DNA from: Microbacterium sp. TNHR37B
GTDB taxonomy: Bacteria; Actinomycetota; Actinomycetes; Actinomycetales; Microbacteriaceae
Direction of reading: 5' to 3'
Length of the DNA stretch: 64,000 bases
NCBI RefSeq assembly: GCF_001620065.1
Contig: NZ_LQGV01000001.1
Location: forward strand, 496,001-560,000
Shown here: in pieces, positions 36,052 through 46,632 of the stretch
Layout: each line of letters starts with the position of its first letter
Numbering within the stretch: position 1 is the stretch's first letter
Position numbers and translations under genes: made by a program
Notes under the pieces: model-generated
Database searches by the model: none
Told to the model about the DNA's origin: nothing
The model's input: the letters and a program-made list of their open reading frames with translations, nothing else

Positions 36052-36279
36052 CTAGTGGTGGCCGTGTCCCGCCTGCGAGAGTTCGGTGGCGTGCGACTTC
36101 GCGTAGGCGTCGGCCTTGTGCGAGTGCCGGTTCGCGACATTCCGGTAGGACAGCGTGACCAGCCCGAGCAGCAGGAAGATGACGAACGCGATCACGCCGA
36201 AGATGAACGTCTCTGCCTGGACGTTTCCGTGGTGCTCCGCCTCCCCTGCAGCAAGGGCGACGATCGTGGCGAGGGTCAT
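36052..36279 (-). CDS. Small single-pass membrane protein, unknown function
   Basis: A 75-residue protein with one hydrophobic helix (FGVIAFVIFLLLGLVTLSY), a short His-containing N-terminal segment (EAEHHG) and a His-rich C-terminus ending GHGHH. I do not recognise a characterised family, although a small membrane gene before nadD appears typical of related genomes. It is probably the first gene of the nadD-rsfS operon. Metal binding by the histidines is only a possibility. Confidence 0.75.
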   Translation of the reverse strand: MTLATIVALAAGEAEHHGNVQAETFIFGVIAFVIFLLLGLVTLSYRNVANRHSHKADAYAKSHATELSQAGHGHH

Positions 36280-36312
36280 TCGGGCTCCGTTCGGTTCGGG
36301 TGCGCAGGTTCC

Positions 36313-36318
36313 AGTTTA
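36313..36318 (-). promoter_or_regulatory. Probable -10 box of the nadD operon
   Basis: TAAACT on the minus strand, 34 bases before the small membrane-protein start, in the 44-base gap after proA. Confidence 0.45.
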
Positions 36319-36323
36319 GGCGG

Positions 36324-37583
36324 TCAGTCGCGGATTTGCCCGGCACCGCGGGCGAGCCACTTCGTGCTGGTCAACTCCGGCAGGCCCATGGGGCCTCGAG
36401 CGTGCAGCTTCTGCGTGGAGATCCCCACTTCCGCCCCGAAGCCGAACTCGCCACCGTCGGTGAACCGGGTGGAGGCGTTGGCCATCACCACGGCGGCATC
36501 CACCTCGGCGAGGAAGCGCTCCGCGTGGTCTGTGTCGGCCGTGATGATGGACTCGGTGTGCTGGGTGGAGTAGGTGCGAATGTGCGACAGGGCCTCGTCG
36601 AGATCCTCGACGACGCGCACCGAGATGTCGAGGCTCATGTGCTCGGTCGCCCAGTCGGCGTCCTCCGCCGGTACGGCCTCCGGCACCAGTGCGCGCGTGT
36701 GCTCGTCGCCGTGGATGGTCACGCCGCGCTCCAGGAGTGCGCGGGAGACCTCCGGCAGGAGTCGGGACGCACCGTCGCGGACGACGAGGAGGGTCTCCAC
36801 CGCGTTGCACACGCTCGGCCGCTGCACCTTCGCGTTGACGACGATGTCGCGCGCCCATTCGAGCGGAGCGGACGCGTCGAGCACGATGTGGACGACACCC
36901 GCACCGGTCTCGATCACCGGAACGAGCGACTCGGTGACCACGGTCTCGATGAGCTGAGCGCTGCCACGCGGGATCAGCACGTCGACGAGCCCACGTGCGC
37001 GCATGAGCGCGCGCGCGCCGTCCCTCCCGAAGTCGTCGACGCTCTGGAGAGCCTCGGGATCGATCCCCGCGTCTGTGAGCGCCTCTCGCATCACGCGGAT
37101 GAGGGTGGCGTTCGTCGACTGGGCGGCGCTCCCGCCGCGCAACACGACCGCGTTGCCGCTGCGGAGAGCCAGAGCCGTGATGTCGACCGTGACGTTCGGG
37201 CGCGCCTCGTAGATCGAGCCGACGACGCCGAACGGGACTGACACTTTGTGAAGAGAGAGCCCGTTGGGAAGCGTCCGCTCCTCCAGTACGCTTCCCACGG
37301 GATCCGGCAGGGCAGCCACATCGCGCACGGCGGCGGCAAGAGCCCGCACCCGCGACTCGTCGAGGCGGAGCCGGTCGAGCAGTCCCGCTCCGATCCCGTC
37401 GGTCTCGCCGCGCTGAAGGTCCACAGCGTTCGCGGCGACGATGTCGGCGATGCGGCTTTCGATGCGGTCGGCGATCCGGTGCAGCAGACTCGCCTTCTCG
37501 GCGTCGGTCAGCAGTCCGATCTGACGCGACGCCTCCTTCGCGCGCGCCATCCGTTCCTGAGCGGTATCGCGAGGGGAGGTCAT
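36324..37583 (-). CDS. proA: Gamma-glutamyl phosphate reductase
   Basis: ProA reduces gamma-glutamyl phosphate to glutamate semialdehyde in proline synthesis. The 419-residue aldehyde-dehydrogenase-like protein has the catalytic Cys259 in VCNAVETLLV and the cofactor-binding YEARPNVTVD region. Length is normal. It follows proB after 59 bases and has its own TAGACT box six bases before the ATG, so it may be made independently of proB. Confidence 0.96.
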   Translation of the reverse strand: MTSPRDTAQERMARAKEASRQIGLLTDAEKASLLHRIADRIESRIADIVAANAVDLQRGETDGIGAGLLDRLRLDESRVRALAAAVRDVAALPDPVGSVLEERTLPNGLSLHKVSVPFGVVGSIYEARPNVTVDITALALRSGNAVVLRGGSAAQSTNATLIRVMREALTDAGIDPEALQSVDDFGRDGARALMRARGLVDVLIPRGSAQLIETVVTESLVPVIETGAGVVHIVLDASAPLEWARDIVVNAKVQRPSVCNAVETLLVVRDGASRLLPEVSRALLERGVTIHGDEHTRALVPEAVPAEDADWATEHMSLDISVRVVEDLDEALSHIRTYSTQHTESIITADTDHAERFLAEVDAAVVMANASTRFTDGGEFGFGAEVGISTQKLHARGPMGLPELTSTKWLARGAGQIRD

Positions 37584-37589
37584 CGCGTC

Positions 37590-37595
37590 AGTCTA
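37590..37595 (-). promoter_or_regulatory. Leaderless-type -10 box for proA
   Basis: TAGACT six bases before the proA ATG, in the proB-proA gap. Confidence 0.55.
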
Positions 37596-37642
37596 TCCAG
37601 CGGTCGGAGCCCACCCGACGGTGCGCACGGCGCCGGCGACCG

Positions 37643-40071
<2,429 letters not shown>

Positions 40072-40329
40072 TTACTCCGCGGCCGGAACGATGTTGACGA
40101 CCTTCCGGCCGCCCTTGGTGCCGAACTCCACCGCGCCCGCAGCGAGAGCGAACAGCGTGTCGTCACCGCCGCGCCCCACGAGAGCGCCGGGGTGGAAGTG
40201 CGTGCCGCGCTGGCGGACGAGGATCTCGCCGGCGTTGACGGTCTGGCCGCCGAAGCGCTTCACGCCCAGTCGCTGAGCGTTGGAGTCACGACCGTTGCGG
40301 GTGGAGCTTGCGCCCTTTTTGTGTGCCAT
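40072..40329 (-). CDS. rpmA: 50S ribosomal protein L27
   Basis: L27 reaches into the peptidyl-transferase centre. The 85-residue sequence begins [20 protein letters not shown] after Met and is a complete family match. It has no N-terminal extension that would need proteolytic removal, unlike the Firmicutes form. It follows rplU after 19 bases. Confidence 0.98.
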   Translation of the reverse strand: MAHKKGASSTRNGRDSNAQRLGVKRFGGQTVNAGEILVRQRGTHFHPGALVGRGGDDTLFALAAGAVEFGTKGGRKVVNIVPAAE

Positions 40330-40348
40330 CTGAAGTGTCTCCCCTGGC

Positions 40349-40657
40349 TTACTTGATGCCGGTGATCTTGACGCGCGTGAGGTCCTGGCGGTGCCCCTGG
40401 CGCTTCTTGTAGCCGGTCTTGTTCTTGAACTTCTGGATCACGATCTTCGGGCCGCGCTCCTCGCCGAGAACCTCGGCGGTGACGGTCACCTTCGCGAGCT
40501 TGTCGGCGTCGGTCGTCACGGCATCACCGTCGACGAGCAGCACCGCGGGGAGGGAGAGCGTGTCTCCCACCTTCGCCTGCTGACGGTCGAGCACGACGAT
40601 CGTGCCGACCTCGACCTTTTCCTGACGGCCACCGGCGCGCACAACTGCGTAAACCAC
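40349..40657 (-). CDS. rplU: 50S ribosomal protein L21
   Basis: L21 binds 23S rRNA. The 102-residue protein starts at a GTG ([15 protein letters not shown]) and ends TRVKITGIK, matching family length exactly. An upstream in-frame stretch is leader, not coding. The leader is about 134 bases long and contains hairpins. rplU, rpmA and obgE form the standard order. Confidence 0.97.
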   Translation of the reverse strand: MVYAVVRAGGRQEKVEVGTIVVLDRQQAKVGDTLSLPAVLLVDGDAVTTDADKLAKVTVTAEVLGEERGPKIVIQKFKNKTGYKKRQGHRQDLTRVKITGIK

Positions 40658-40791
40658 TTCACACCTGTTTCTTCTGTGGAGCGCACGGCTCCGATTGTCT
40701 GTATGAGACTGGGAAGTCTGCGGTGCGGTCTCGACAGGGCACTCTCGAGAAGCAGGATGCATCGCCACGGAAGGCGACGCGGACGCACCGA
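40658..40791 (-). promoter_or_regulatory. Structured leader of rplU
   Basis: Predicted 5' untranslated region of about 134 bases. It contains at least two clear hairpins on the minus strand: GCGTCGCC-TTCCGT-GGCGATGC and AGACT-TCCC-AGTCT. Such leaders before L21/L27 can bind ribosomal protein; that role is inferred. Confidence 0.4.
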
Positions 40792-40797
40792 GGTTCT

Positions 40798-40826
40798 ACT
40801 TTACCGGATGCCGCGGGTATGGGCAA
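40798..40826 (-). promoter_or_regulatory. Promoter of rplU-rpmA
   Basis: TTGCCC (40821-40826) and TAAAGT (40798-40803) on the minus strand with a 17-base spacer, a sigma-70-type arrangement. The -35 is flanked by the inverted repeat CCGCGGG/CCCGCGG at 40811-40836. Confidence 0.6.
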
Positions 40827-40850
40827 AAGCCCGCGGACCGCGTGTCGCCG

Positions 40851-40856
40851 TAGGAT
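40851..40856 (+). promoter_or_regulatory. Leaderless-type -10 box for the DUF4031 gene
   Basis: TAGGAT seven bases before the ATG at 40864, divergent from the rplU promoter. Confidence 0.5.
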
Positions 40857-40863
40857 CTCATTG

Positions 40864-41136
40864 ATGGCCATTCTGATCGATGACGCGCGCTGGCCGGCTC
40901 ACGGCAGGCTCTGGGCACACCTCGTCAGCGACGACAACCTCGACGAGCTGCACCGCTTCGCTCGCGCGCACCAGATCCCGCGTCGCGCCTTCGACCTCGA
41001 CCACTACGACGTCCCCGAGGAATCCGTGGAGCGACTGATCTCCGGCGGCGCGGAGCACGTCAGCGGCCATGAGCTCGTGCGGCGCCTCATCGCCTCCGGC
41101 CTGCGAGTGACCGCGCGCGAACGGCGCGGCCACTGA
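40864..41136 (+). CDS. DUF4031 domain protein
   Basis: A 90-residue cytoplasmic protein that fits DUF4031, whose function is unknown. It opens with AILIDDARWPAHGRLWAHLVSD and contains a run of His and Asp residues (FDLDHYDVPEESVERL) that might bind metal. The short ATG at 40864 is preferred to an upstream in-frame start because the latter lies in the rplU leader. It is convergent with rne, ending six bases from its stop. Confidence 0.83.
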   Translation: MAILIDDARWPAHGRLWAHLVSDDNLDELHRFARAHQIPRRAFDLDHYDVPEESVERLISGGAEHVSGHELVRRLIASGLRVTARERRGH

Positions 41137-41142
41137 TTCGAC

Positions 41143-43536
41143 TCAATCCTCGTCGGCGCGGGGCGCGTCGGCGACGGCGGACACGGGCGTGCCGCTGAGC
41201 GCCGCCGTCGTGACGCGTCGACGAGAGCGTCCCTGTCCGGGGGCCTTGGGCTCGGGGAGCGCATTGAGGACGGAGTCGAGGAGCAGGTCCTTTTCGGTGC
41301 GCGGCTTCTCGGGACGCTTCTTGCGCGGCTTCTTCGCGCGTTCGGGGGCCTCGGCTTCCGGCAGCTCGATCGGAAGCTCGACGGCGGGCGTCGAGGCCGC
41401 CGCTGGCTCGCTCGCCGAGGGATGGATCGTCGACGCCGCGATCTGCGCGAGGGCCGACTTGGCCCCCTCGGTGATTACGTGGGTGCCGCCGTTCTGTCCC
41501 TGTGCGCCGCCGGCCGCTCCCCCGCGGGAGCGTCGTCCCGACCCGTTCTGCGACGATGACCGGTGCTTCACCACGGGGTCGTGGTGGACGATCACGCCGC
41601 GCCCCGCGCAGACCTCGCACGGCTCGCTGAAGGTCTCCAGGAGGCCGAGACCCAGCTTCTTGCGGGTCATCTGGACGAGTCCGAGAGAGGTGACCTCCGC
41701 GACCTGATGCTTCGTGCGGTCACGGCTGAGGCACTCCACCAGGCGCCGCAGCACGAGGTCGCGGTTGGATTCGAGCACCATGTCGATGAAGTCGACGACG
41801 ATGATGCCGCCGATGTCCCGAAGCCGCAGTTGACGGACGATCTCCTCGGCGGCCTCGAGGTTGTTCTTGGTGACGGTCTCTTCGAGGTTGCCGCCGGAGC
41901 CGACGAACTTGCCGGTGTTGACGTCGACGACGGTCATCGCCTCGGTGCGGTCGATGACGAGGGAACCGCCGGACGGGAGCCACACCTTGCGGTCCAGGGC
42001 CTTCTCGATCTGCTCGGTGACGCGGAACTCGTCGAAGGGATCATGGTCGCCCTCGTACTTCTCGACGCGCTCGAGGAGGTCGGGAGCGACGCCGGTGAGA
42101 TACGCGGTGATCGTCTGGTGCGCCTCCTCGCCCTGGATCAGCATCTTGGAGAAGTCCTCGTTGAACACGTCGCGGACGATCTTGACCAGGAGGTCGGGCT
42201 CGGAATGCAGCAGTGAAGGTGCTTGGCCCGACTCGGCCTGGGAGCTGATGTGCTCCCACTGAGAGGTGAGCCGCTGCACGTCGCGAGTGAGCTGGTCTTC
42301 GGTCGCCCCTTCGGCGGCGGTGCGCACGATCACTCCGCTGGACTCCGGGAGCACCTCTTTGAGGATCTTCTTGAGGCGCGACCGCTCGGTGTCGGGGAGC
42401 TTGCGCGAGATCCCGTTCATCGCGCCACCGGGGACGTAGACGAGGTAGCGACCGGGGAGGGAGATCTGGCTCGTGAGCCGGGCTCCCTTGTGTCCCACCG
42501 GATCCTTCGTGACCTGGACCAGGACCCGATCGCCCGACTTCAGCGCGAGCTCGATCCGGCGCGGCTGGTTGCCGGTCTCCACGGCATCCCAGTCCACCTC
42601 GCCGGAGTAGAGCACCGCATTGCGCCCGCGCCCGATGTCGACGAAGGCCGCTTCCATGCTCGGGAGCACGTTCTGCACGCGTCCCAGATACACGTTCCCG
42701 ATCAGAGAGGCGTCCTGGTTGCGGGCCACGTAGTGCTCGACCAGGACGTTGTCCTCCAGCACCGCGATCTGGACACGACCGTTCTTGGACCGGACGATCA
42801 TCACCCGGTCCACAGCCTCCCGGCGGGCGAGGAACTCTGCCTCGGTCACCACCGCGCGCCGACGTCCGGCCTCGCGCCCGTCCCGCCGGCGCTGCTTCTT
42901 CGCCTCCAGGCGCGTGGACCCCTTGATGCGCTGCGGCTCCGTGATGAGCTCCACCGCACGCCGGCGCGGTGCACTGCTCCCGGGTTCCGCGTCACCATTG
43001 CCCCCGGCACCGCCGCCTCGACGCCGATTGCGGCGCCGAGCGCTGGATGAACCGTCGTCTCCGGCGTCGTCGTCCCGCTCTGTTCCGGGACGAGCCGGCA
43101 GGGGGACGATCTCGGGGGCGTAGAAGTGCAGCGTGGTCGAGACGGTGGAGACGAACTCCGCCGGGAGGAGGCCGAGCGAGACGGCGGTGACCGGCTCCTG
43201 CGTCGGTGGCTCTTCGGCCGGGGCCTCCGGGACCTCGACGCCCGCGACATCGCCGGCATCCCCAGCGGTCGCCTCCTCGTCGGCGGCATCCTCGCCCGCT
43301 CCGGCCGGCTCGGCCGAGACGTCTGCGGCAGCGGGAGTCGCCGGCTCCACGTCGCGCGCGTCGGCGGCGGCGGCTGGAGTCGCGGGGGGCTCCACGGCGA
43401 TCGGTGCGTCGTCATCGCCCGCCGGGGCAGCCTCCGCCGGCGCATCCGCGGGCGGAGTGCCGGTGAGGGGCGGCGTCAGCGCCGTCTCGGACTCCGCCGG
43501 CTCGGGGGTGTTCTGGTCGTCGTGTTCATCGGCCAT
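41143..43536 (-). CDS. rne: Ribonuclease E/G
   Basis: The main RNA-processing endonuclease. The 797-residue protein has an acidic Ala/Pro/Glu-rich N-terminal region of about 150 residues, then the catalytic core with an S1 domain and the DNase I-like segment IGGIIVVDFIDM. The zinc-link CEVCAGRG follows, then a basic C-terminal tail of about 130 residues. Disordered tails on both sides of the core resemble the mycobacterial RNase E layout. I take the ATG at 43536, with AGGAG upstream; a GTG one codon earlier and an Arg-rich in-frame extension to an ATG in the leader are alternatives. Confidence 0.94.
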   Translation of the reverse strand: MADEHDDQNTPEPAESETALTPPLTGTPPADAPAEAAPAGDDDAPIAVEPPATPAAAADARDVEPATPAAADVSAEPAGAGEDAADEEATAGDAGDVAGVEVPEAPAEEPPTQEPVTAVSLGLLPAEFVSTVSTTLHFYAPEIVPLPARPGTERDDDAGDDGSSSARRRNRRRGGGAGGNGDAEPGSSAPRRRAVELITEPQRIKGSTRLEAKKQRRRDGREAGRRRAVVTEAEFLARREAVDRVMIVRSKNGRVQIAVLEDNVLVEHYVARNQDASLIGNVYLGRVQNVLPSMEAAFVDIGRGRNAVLYSGEVDWDAVETGNQPRRIELALKSGDRVLVQVTKDPVGHKGARLTSQISLPGRYLVYVPGGAMNGISRKLPDTERSRLKKILKEVLPESSGVIVRTAAEGATEDQLTRDVQRLTSQWEHISSQAESGQAPSLLHSEPDLLVKIVRDVFNEDFSKMLIQGEEAHQTITAYLTGVAPDLLERVEKYEGDHDPFDEFRVTEQIEKALDRKVWLPSGGSLVIDRTEAMTVVDVNTGKFVGSGGNLEETVTKNNLEAAEEIVRQLRLRDIGGIIVVDFIDMVLESNRDLVLRRLVECLSRDRTKHQVAEVTSLGLVQMTRKKLGLGLLETFSEPCEVCAGRGVIVHHDPVVKHRSSSQNGSGRRSRGGAAGGAQGQNGGTHVITEGAKSALAQIAASTIHPSASEPAAASTPAVELPIELPEAEAPERAKKPRKKRPEKPRTEKDLLLDSVLNALPEPKAPGQGRSRRRVTTAALSGTPVSAVADAPRADED

Positions 43537-43719
43537 CACTGGCTTACTCCTAGCCGACGGCTCCGCGCGCCGTCTGGCGTAAATCTGGCGGCGCCGCTCC
43601 GTAGGGACGAGCCGCGAACTCTCTCGGTCTGCAGCAGGCGCGAGGCTCTGGCTGCGAAGGGCGTTCATCGCCCGAAGTCTCTGTATGACGCGGGTGTCGG
43701 CGCGGCCGCACGAGCGTCG
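43537..43719 (-). promoter_or_regulatory. Long leader of rne
   Basis: About 183 bases from the predicted start of transcription to rne. It holds the hairpin GGGCG-ATGAA-CGCCC and an unusual AT-rich patch GATTTA. RNase E commonly controls its own mRNA through such a leader in other bacteria; here this is inference. Confidence 0.4.
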
Positions 43720-43725
43720 ACAGCC

Positions 43726-43731
43726 ATTATC
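43726..43731 (-). promoter_or_regulatory. -10 box of rne
   Basis: GATAAT on the minus strand, the best -10 match in the gap. No clear -35 is visible. Confidence 0.5.
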
Positions 43732-43815
43732 GCACCATCCGAACCGAATCCGCGATCGACCCGTGCACGGCGCGCCCCGCGCGGACGTCACAGCGGGGTC
43801 ATCAAGACCGGGTGG

Positions 43816-43821
43816 AATACT
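43816..43821 (+). promoter_or_regulatory. Leaderless-type -10 box for the VKOR gene
   Basis: AATACT six bases before the ATG at 43828; first base departs from TAnnnT. Confidence 0.4.
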
Positions 43822-43827
43822 GAGCGG

Positions 43828-44445
43828 ATGACCACGGCCCCCTCGCACCGCCGCCCCCGCGGACTCGCCGTCTGGCTGATCATCGCGGGTGTGATCGGCT
43901 GGATCGCCGCCTTCGCGCTCACCCTCGAGAAGTTCCATCTGCTCGAGAACCCGGGCTCGTCAGCGTCGTGCGATTTCAGCCTGCTCGTGCAGTGCGGAGC
44001 GAATCTCACCTCGTCGCAGGGCGCGGTCTTCGGGTTCCCCAACCCGCTGCTCGGCCTGGCGGGGTGGATGGCGCCGTTCGTCGTGGGGGCGGCGATCCTC
44101 GCGGGGGCGCGGTTCGCTCGGTGGTTCTGGCTCGCGTTCTGGGCAGGCATGGCCTTCGCGTTCGGATTCGTCATCTGGCTGATCAGCCAGAGCATCTTCG
44201 TGCTCTCCACGCTCTGCCCCTGGTGCATGGTCACCTGGCTCGTCACCATCCCGAGCTTCTATGCGGTCACCCTCCACCTGTTCCGGGCCGGTGTCGTCCC
44301 GATCGGCGCGCGTGGGCGGGCCACGGCGTCCACCCTGATGGGATGGACGCCGCTCCTGACGATCCTGAGCTACATCGTGGTCGCGGTCATCGCACAGGCG
44401 CGTCTCAACTGGATCGCCGAGGTTGCGAGGCTCTTCGGCCTGTAG
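43828..44445 (+). CDS. Vitamin K epoxide reductase-family membrane protein
   Basis: A 205-residue integral membrane protein with about five helices. The VKOR redox centre C130-P-W-C133 and the loop cysteines Cys48 and Cys56 are present. Bacterial VKOR homologues reoxidise a DsbA-like thioredoxin by passing electrons to quinones, supporting disulfide bond formation outside the membrane. No DsbA partner is adjacent. A long in-frame upstream extension would run through the rne leader and is rejected. The transcript appears leaderless. Confidence 0.92.
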   Translation: MTTAPSHRRPRGLAVWLIIAGVIGWIAAFALTLEKFHLLENPGSSASCDFSLLVQCGANLTSSQGAVFGFPNPLLGLAGWMAPFVVGAAILAGARFARWFWLAFWAGMAFAFGFVIWLISQSIFVLSTLCPWCMVTWLVTIPSFYAVTLHLFRAGVVPIGARGRATASTLMGWTPLLTILSYIVVAVIAQARLNWIAEVARLFGL

Positions 44446-44448
44446 AGG

Positions 44449-44466
44449 CGGCCGCGACGCCGGCCG
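44449..44466. terminator. Possible small hairpin between VKOR and ndk genes
   Basis: CGGCCG-CGACGC-CGGCCG, a 6-bp GC stem in the 21-base convergent gap, without a T-run. Confidence 0.3.
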
Positions 44467-44880
44467 TCAGAACCAGATGGCGAGTTCTCGAGACGCAGAT
44501 TCCGGGCTGTCGCTGCCGTGTACCAGGTTCTGCTGAACCTTGGCGCCCCAGTCGCGACCGAAGTCGCCACGGATGGTGCCGGGAGCCGCCGTCGTCGGGT
44601 CGGTGGTGCCGGCAAGCGACCGGAACCCTTCGATGACGCGGTTGCCGGCCAGGCGGATCGCCACCGAGGGGCCGGAGAGCATGAACTCGAGAAGGGGCTC
44701 GTAGAACGGCTTGCCGGCGTGCTCGGCGTAGTGCTTCTCGAGGGTGTCGCGGTCGGGTTCGACGAGCTTGATGTCGACGAGGGCGTAGCCCTTGGCCTCG
44801 ATCCGGGCGAGGATCGCTCCCGTGAGTCCCCGTGCGACGCCGTCGGGCTTGATGAGGACGAGGGTCTCTTCGGTGGGCAT
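44467..44880 (-). CDS. ndk: Nucleoside diphosphate kinase
   Basis: Ndk transfers phosphate from ATP to other nucleoside diphosphates through a phosphohistidine. The 137-residue protein has the active-site His121 in NLVHGSDS and the family N-terminus ETLVLIKPDGVARGL. Length is normal. It follows the DUF4233 gene with one base between stop and ATG and is probably the last gene of the ileS-folC operon. Confidence 0.97.
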   Translation of the reverse strand: MPTEETLVLIKPDGVARGLTGAILARIEAKGYALVDIKLVEPDRDTLEKHYAEHAGKPFYEPLLEFMLSGPSVAIRLAGNRVIEGFRSLAGTTDPTTAAPGTIRGDFGRDWGAKVQQNLVHGSDSPESASRELAIWF

Positions 44881-44881
44881 G

Positions 44882-45283
44882 TCAGTCTCCGTTCGTCACG
44901 TCTGCGGCGCGTCGCGCATTGCGGCGATCGAGTTCGCCGCCCTTGATCGTCGCATACGCATACAGGCCGCCGAAAACCAGCGCGACGATCCCGAGCGCCG
45001 GAACCAGGATCGCACCGAGCGCGACGACGAGCTGCAATCCCCAGCCGACCCCGATCCCCCACGAGTGACGCACCCAGCGGCCCGCGAGGATCATCACGAT
45101 CGCGAGCGCCGAACCCGCAACGATCCCCCACCAGTCGGGGATTCCCGCGGGGAGGACGCGCAGGCCGAACACGACGAGCCCGCCGAGGAACACGATCACC
45201 GATTCGAACCCGAGGACCACGGACGCCAGCGACTCGCGCGCGCCGCGCGGGCGACGGTGACGAGATGACCCGGCGGTCGTCAT
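44882..45283 (-). CDS. DUF4233 membrane protein
   Basis: A 133-residue protein with four hydrophobic segments, matching the DUF4233 family found next to folC in actinobacteria. Function is unknown. The ATG at 45283 overlaps the folC stop as ATGA, which rules out the longer in-frame upstream reading. A basic N-terminus (SSRHRRPRGAR) suggests the N-terminus is cytoplasmic. Confidence 0.87.
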   Translation of the reverse strand: MTTAGSSRHRRPRGARESLASVVLGFESVIVFLGGLVVFGLRVLPAGIPDWWGIVAGSALAIVMILAGRWVRHSWGIGVGWGLQLVVALGAILVPALGIVALVFGGLYAYATIKGGELDRRNARRAADVTNGD

Positions 45284-46632
45284 CCGCGCCACCCGTCCTT
45301 CCAGTCCTCGTCGGCGGCGAGCTGGAGGGCTTCGCCGGCCAGCACGACACTCCCGGCGATGACGACGGCGCGACGGTCCGACGATGCCGCCCACTCGCGG
45401 GCCGCGTCGGCAGCATCCGCCAGAGCCGGGTGCACGGTGACGGGGACCCCCGATGCCTCGACGATGTCCGCAAGGGCGTCGGGGTCGGCGGCGCGGTCCG
45501 AGTCGGGCGCGGTCGCGAAGACCCGCGTGGCGGCGGGAGCCAACGTCGTCACGATGCCGGCGGTGTCCTTGTCTCCGAGGATCCCCAGCACGACCCCCCA
45601 CTCGTCGAAGTCGAACGATTCGTTGAGGGCGGCCACGAGCGACCTCGCCCCGTGCGGGTTGTGCGCGGCATCGACGAGGACGGTCGGTGCCACCCCGAGG
45701 AGCTGAAGCCGGCCGGGCGAGGTCACCTGGGCGAGCCCCTCGGTGAGGACCTCGGACGCGATCGGCTGCGATCCGTCACCGATCAACGACTCCACGGCGG
45801 CGATGGCGAGGGCGGCGTTGTGGCCCTGATGTGCCCCGTAAAGAGGGAGATAGAGCTCGTCATACACCGCCGCGCGCCCGCGCACGGAGAGCTGTTGCCC
45901 GCCGACGGCCAAGCGCTGCGCCTCGAGGCCGAATCCCTCGCCCTCCACGGCGAGGGTTCCCCCTGCCGCGCGAGTCGCCTCGTCGATGACCGCGCGCGCA
46001 TCGCGCTGCTGGGCGGCGGAGACCACGGTGGCCCCGGGCTTGATGATCCCGGCCTTCACGGTCGCGATCTCCCTGATCGTCTCTCCCAGACGGTCCGCGT
46101 GGTCGATGTCGATGGGGGCGAAGACAGCCACATCGCCGTCGGCGGTGTTCGTGGAGTCCCATGCACCGCCCATGCCGACCTCGACCACGGCAACGTCCAC
46201 GGGCGCGTCGGCGAAGACGACGAAGGCGAGCACCGTGAGCAGTTCGAAGTACGTGAGTGGGGCATCGCCGGCGGCGGCGAGCTCCGCATCCACGAGATCG
46301 ACGAACGGCCCGACCTCGTCCCAGGCGTCGGCGACGGCCGCATCGTCGGCGGGTTCGCCATCGATCATGATGCGCTCGGTGAACCGCTCGAGGTGCGGAC
46401 TCGTGAACAGGCCCGTCCGCAGACCGTGGGCGCGCACGATGCTCTCGATGATGCGGCTCGTCGACGTCTTCCCGTTGGTGCCCGTGACATGTACGACCCG
46501 GTACGTCCGCTGCGGGTCGTCGAGAAGCTCGAGCACCCGGCGAGTGCGTTCGACCCGAGGCTGCACCCAGCGCTCCCCCTGACGGGTGAGCAATGCGGCG
46601 TAGACCGCATCGGCACGATCCTTGTCGTTCAC
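45280..46632 (-). CDS. folC: Folylpolyglutamate/dihydrofolate synthase
   Basis: FolC adds glutamate to dihydropteroate and to folates. The 450-residue Mur-ligase-family protein has the P-loop GTNGKTS at residues 51-57, the middle-domain segment [14 protein letters not shown] and the C-terminal VDAAHNPHG motif. The GTG start at 46632 overlaps the ileS stop as GTGA. A huge in-frame extension lies inside ileS and is rejected. The valine-rich first residues carry no signal. Confidence 0.96.
   Translation of the reverse strand: MNDKDRADAVYAALLTRQGERWVQPRVERTRRVLELLDDPQRTYRVVHVTGTNGKTSTSRIIESIVRAHGLRTGLFTSPHLERFTERIMIDGEPADDAAVADAWDEVGPFVDLVDAELAAAGDAPLTYFELLTVLAFVVFADAPVDVAVVEVGMGGAWDSTNTADGDVAVFAPIDIDHADRLGETIREIATVKAGIIKPGATVVSAAQQRDARAVIDEATRAAGGTLAVEGEGFGLEAQRLAVGGQQLSVRGRAAVYDELYLPLYGAHQGHNAALAIAAVESLIGDGSQPIASEVLTEGLAQVTSPGRLQLLGVAPTVLVDAAHNPHGARSLVAALNESFDFDEWGVVLGILGDKDTAGIVTTLAPAATRVFATAPDSDRAADPDALADIVEASGVPVTVHPALADAADAAREWAASSDRRAVVIAGSVVLAGEALQLAADEDWKDGWRG

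Noticed and set aside
41143..43938. RNase E extended upstream to the first possible start.
   Set aside because: The extension before the leader ATG crosses the predicted rne promoter (GATAAT), so it cannot be translated from that mRNA.
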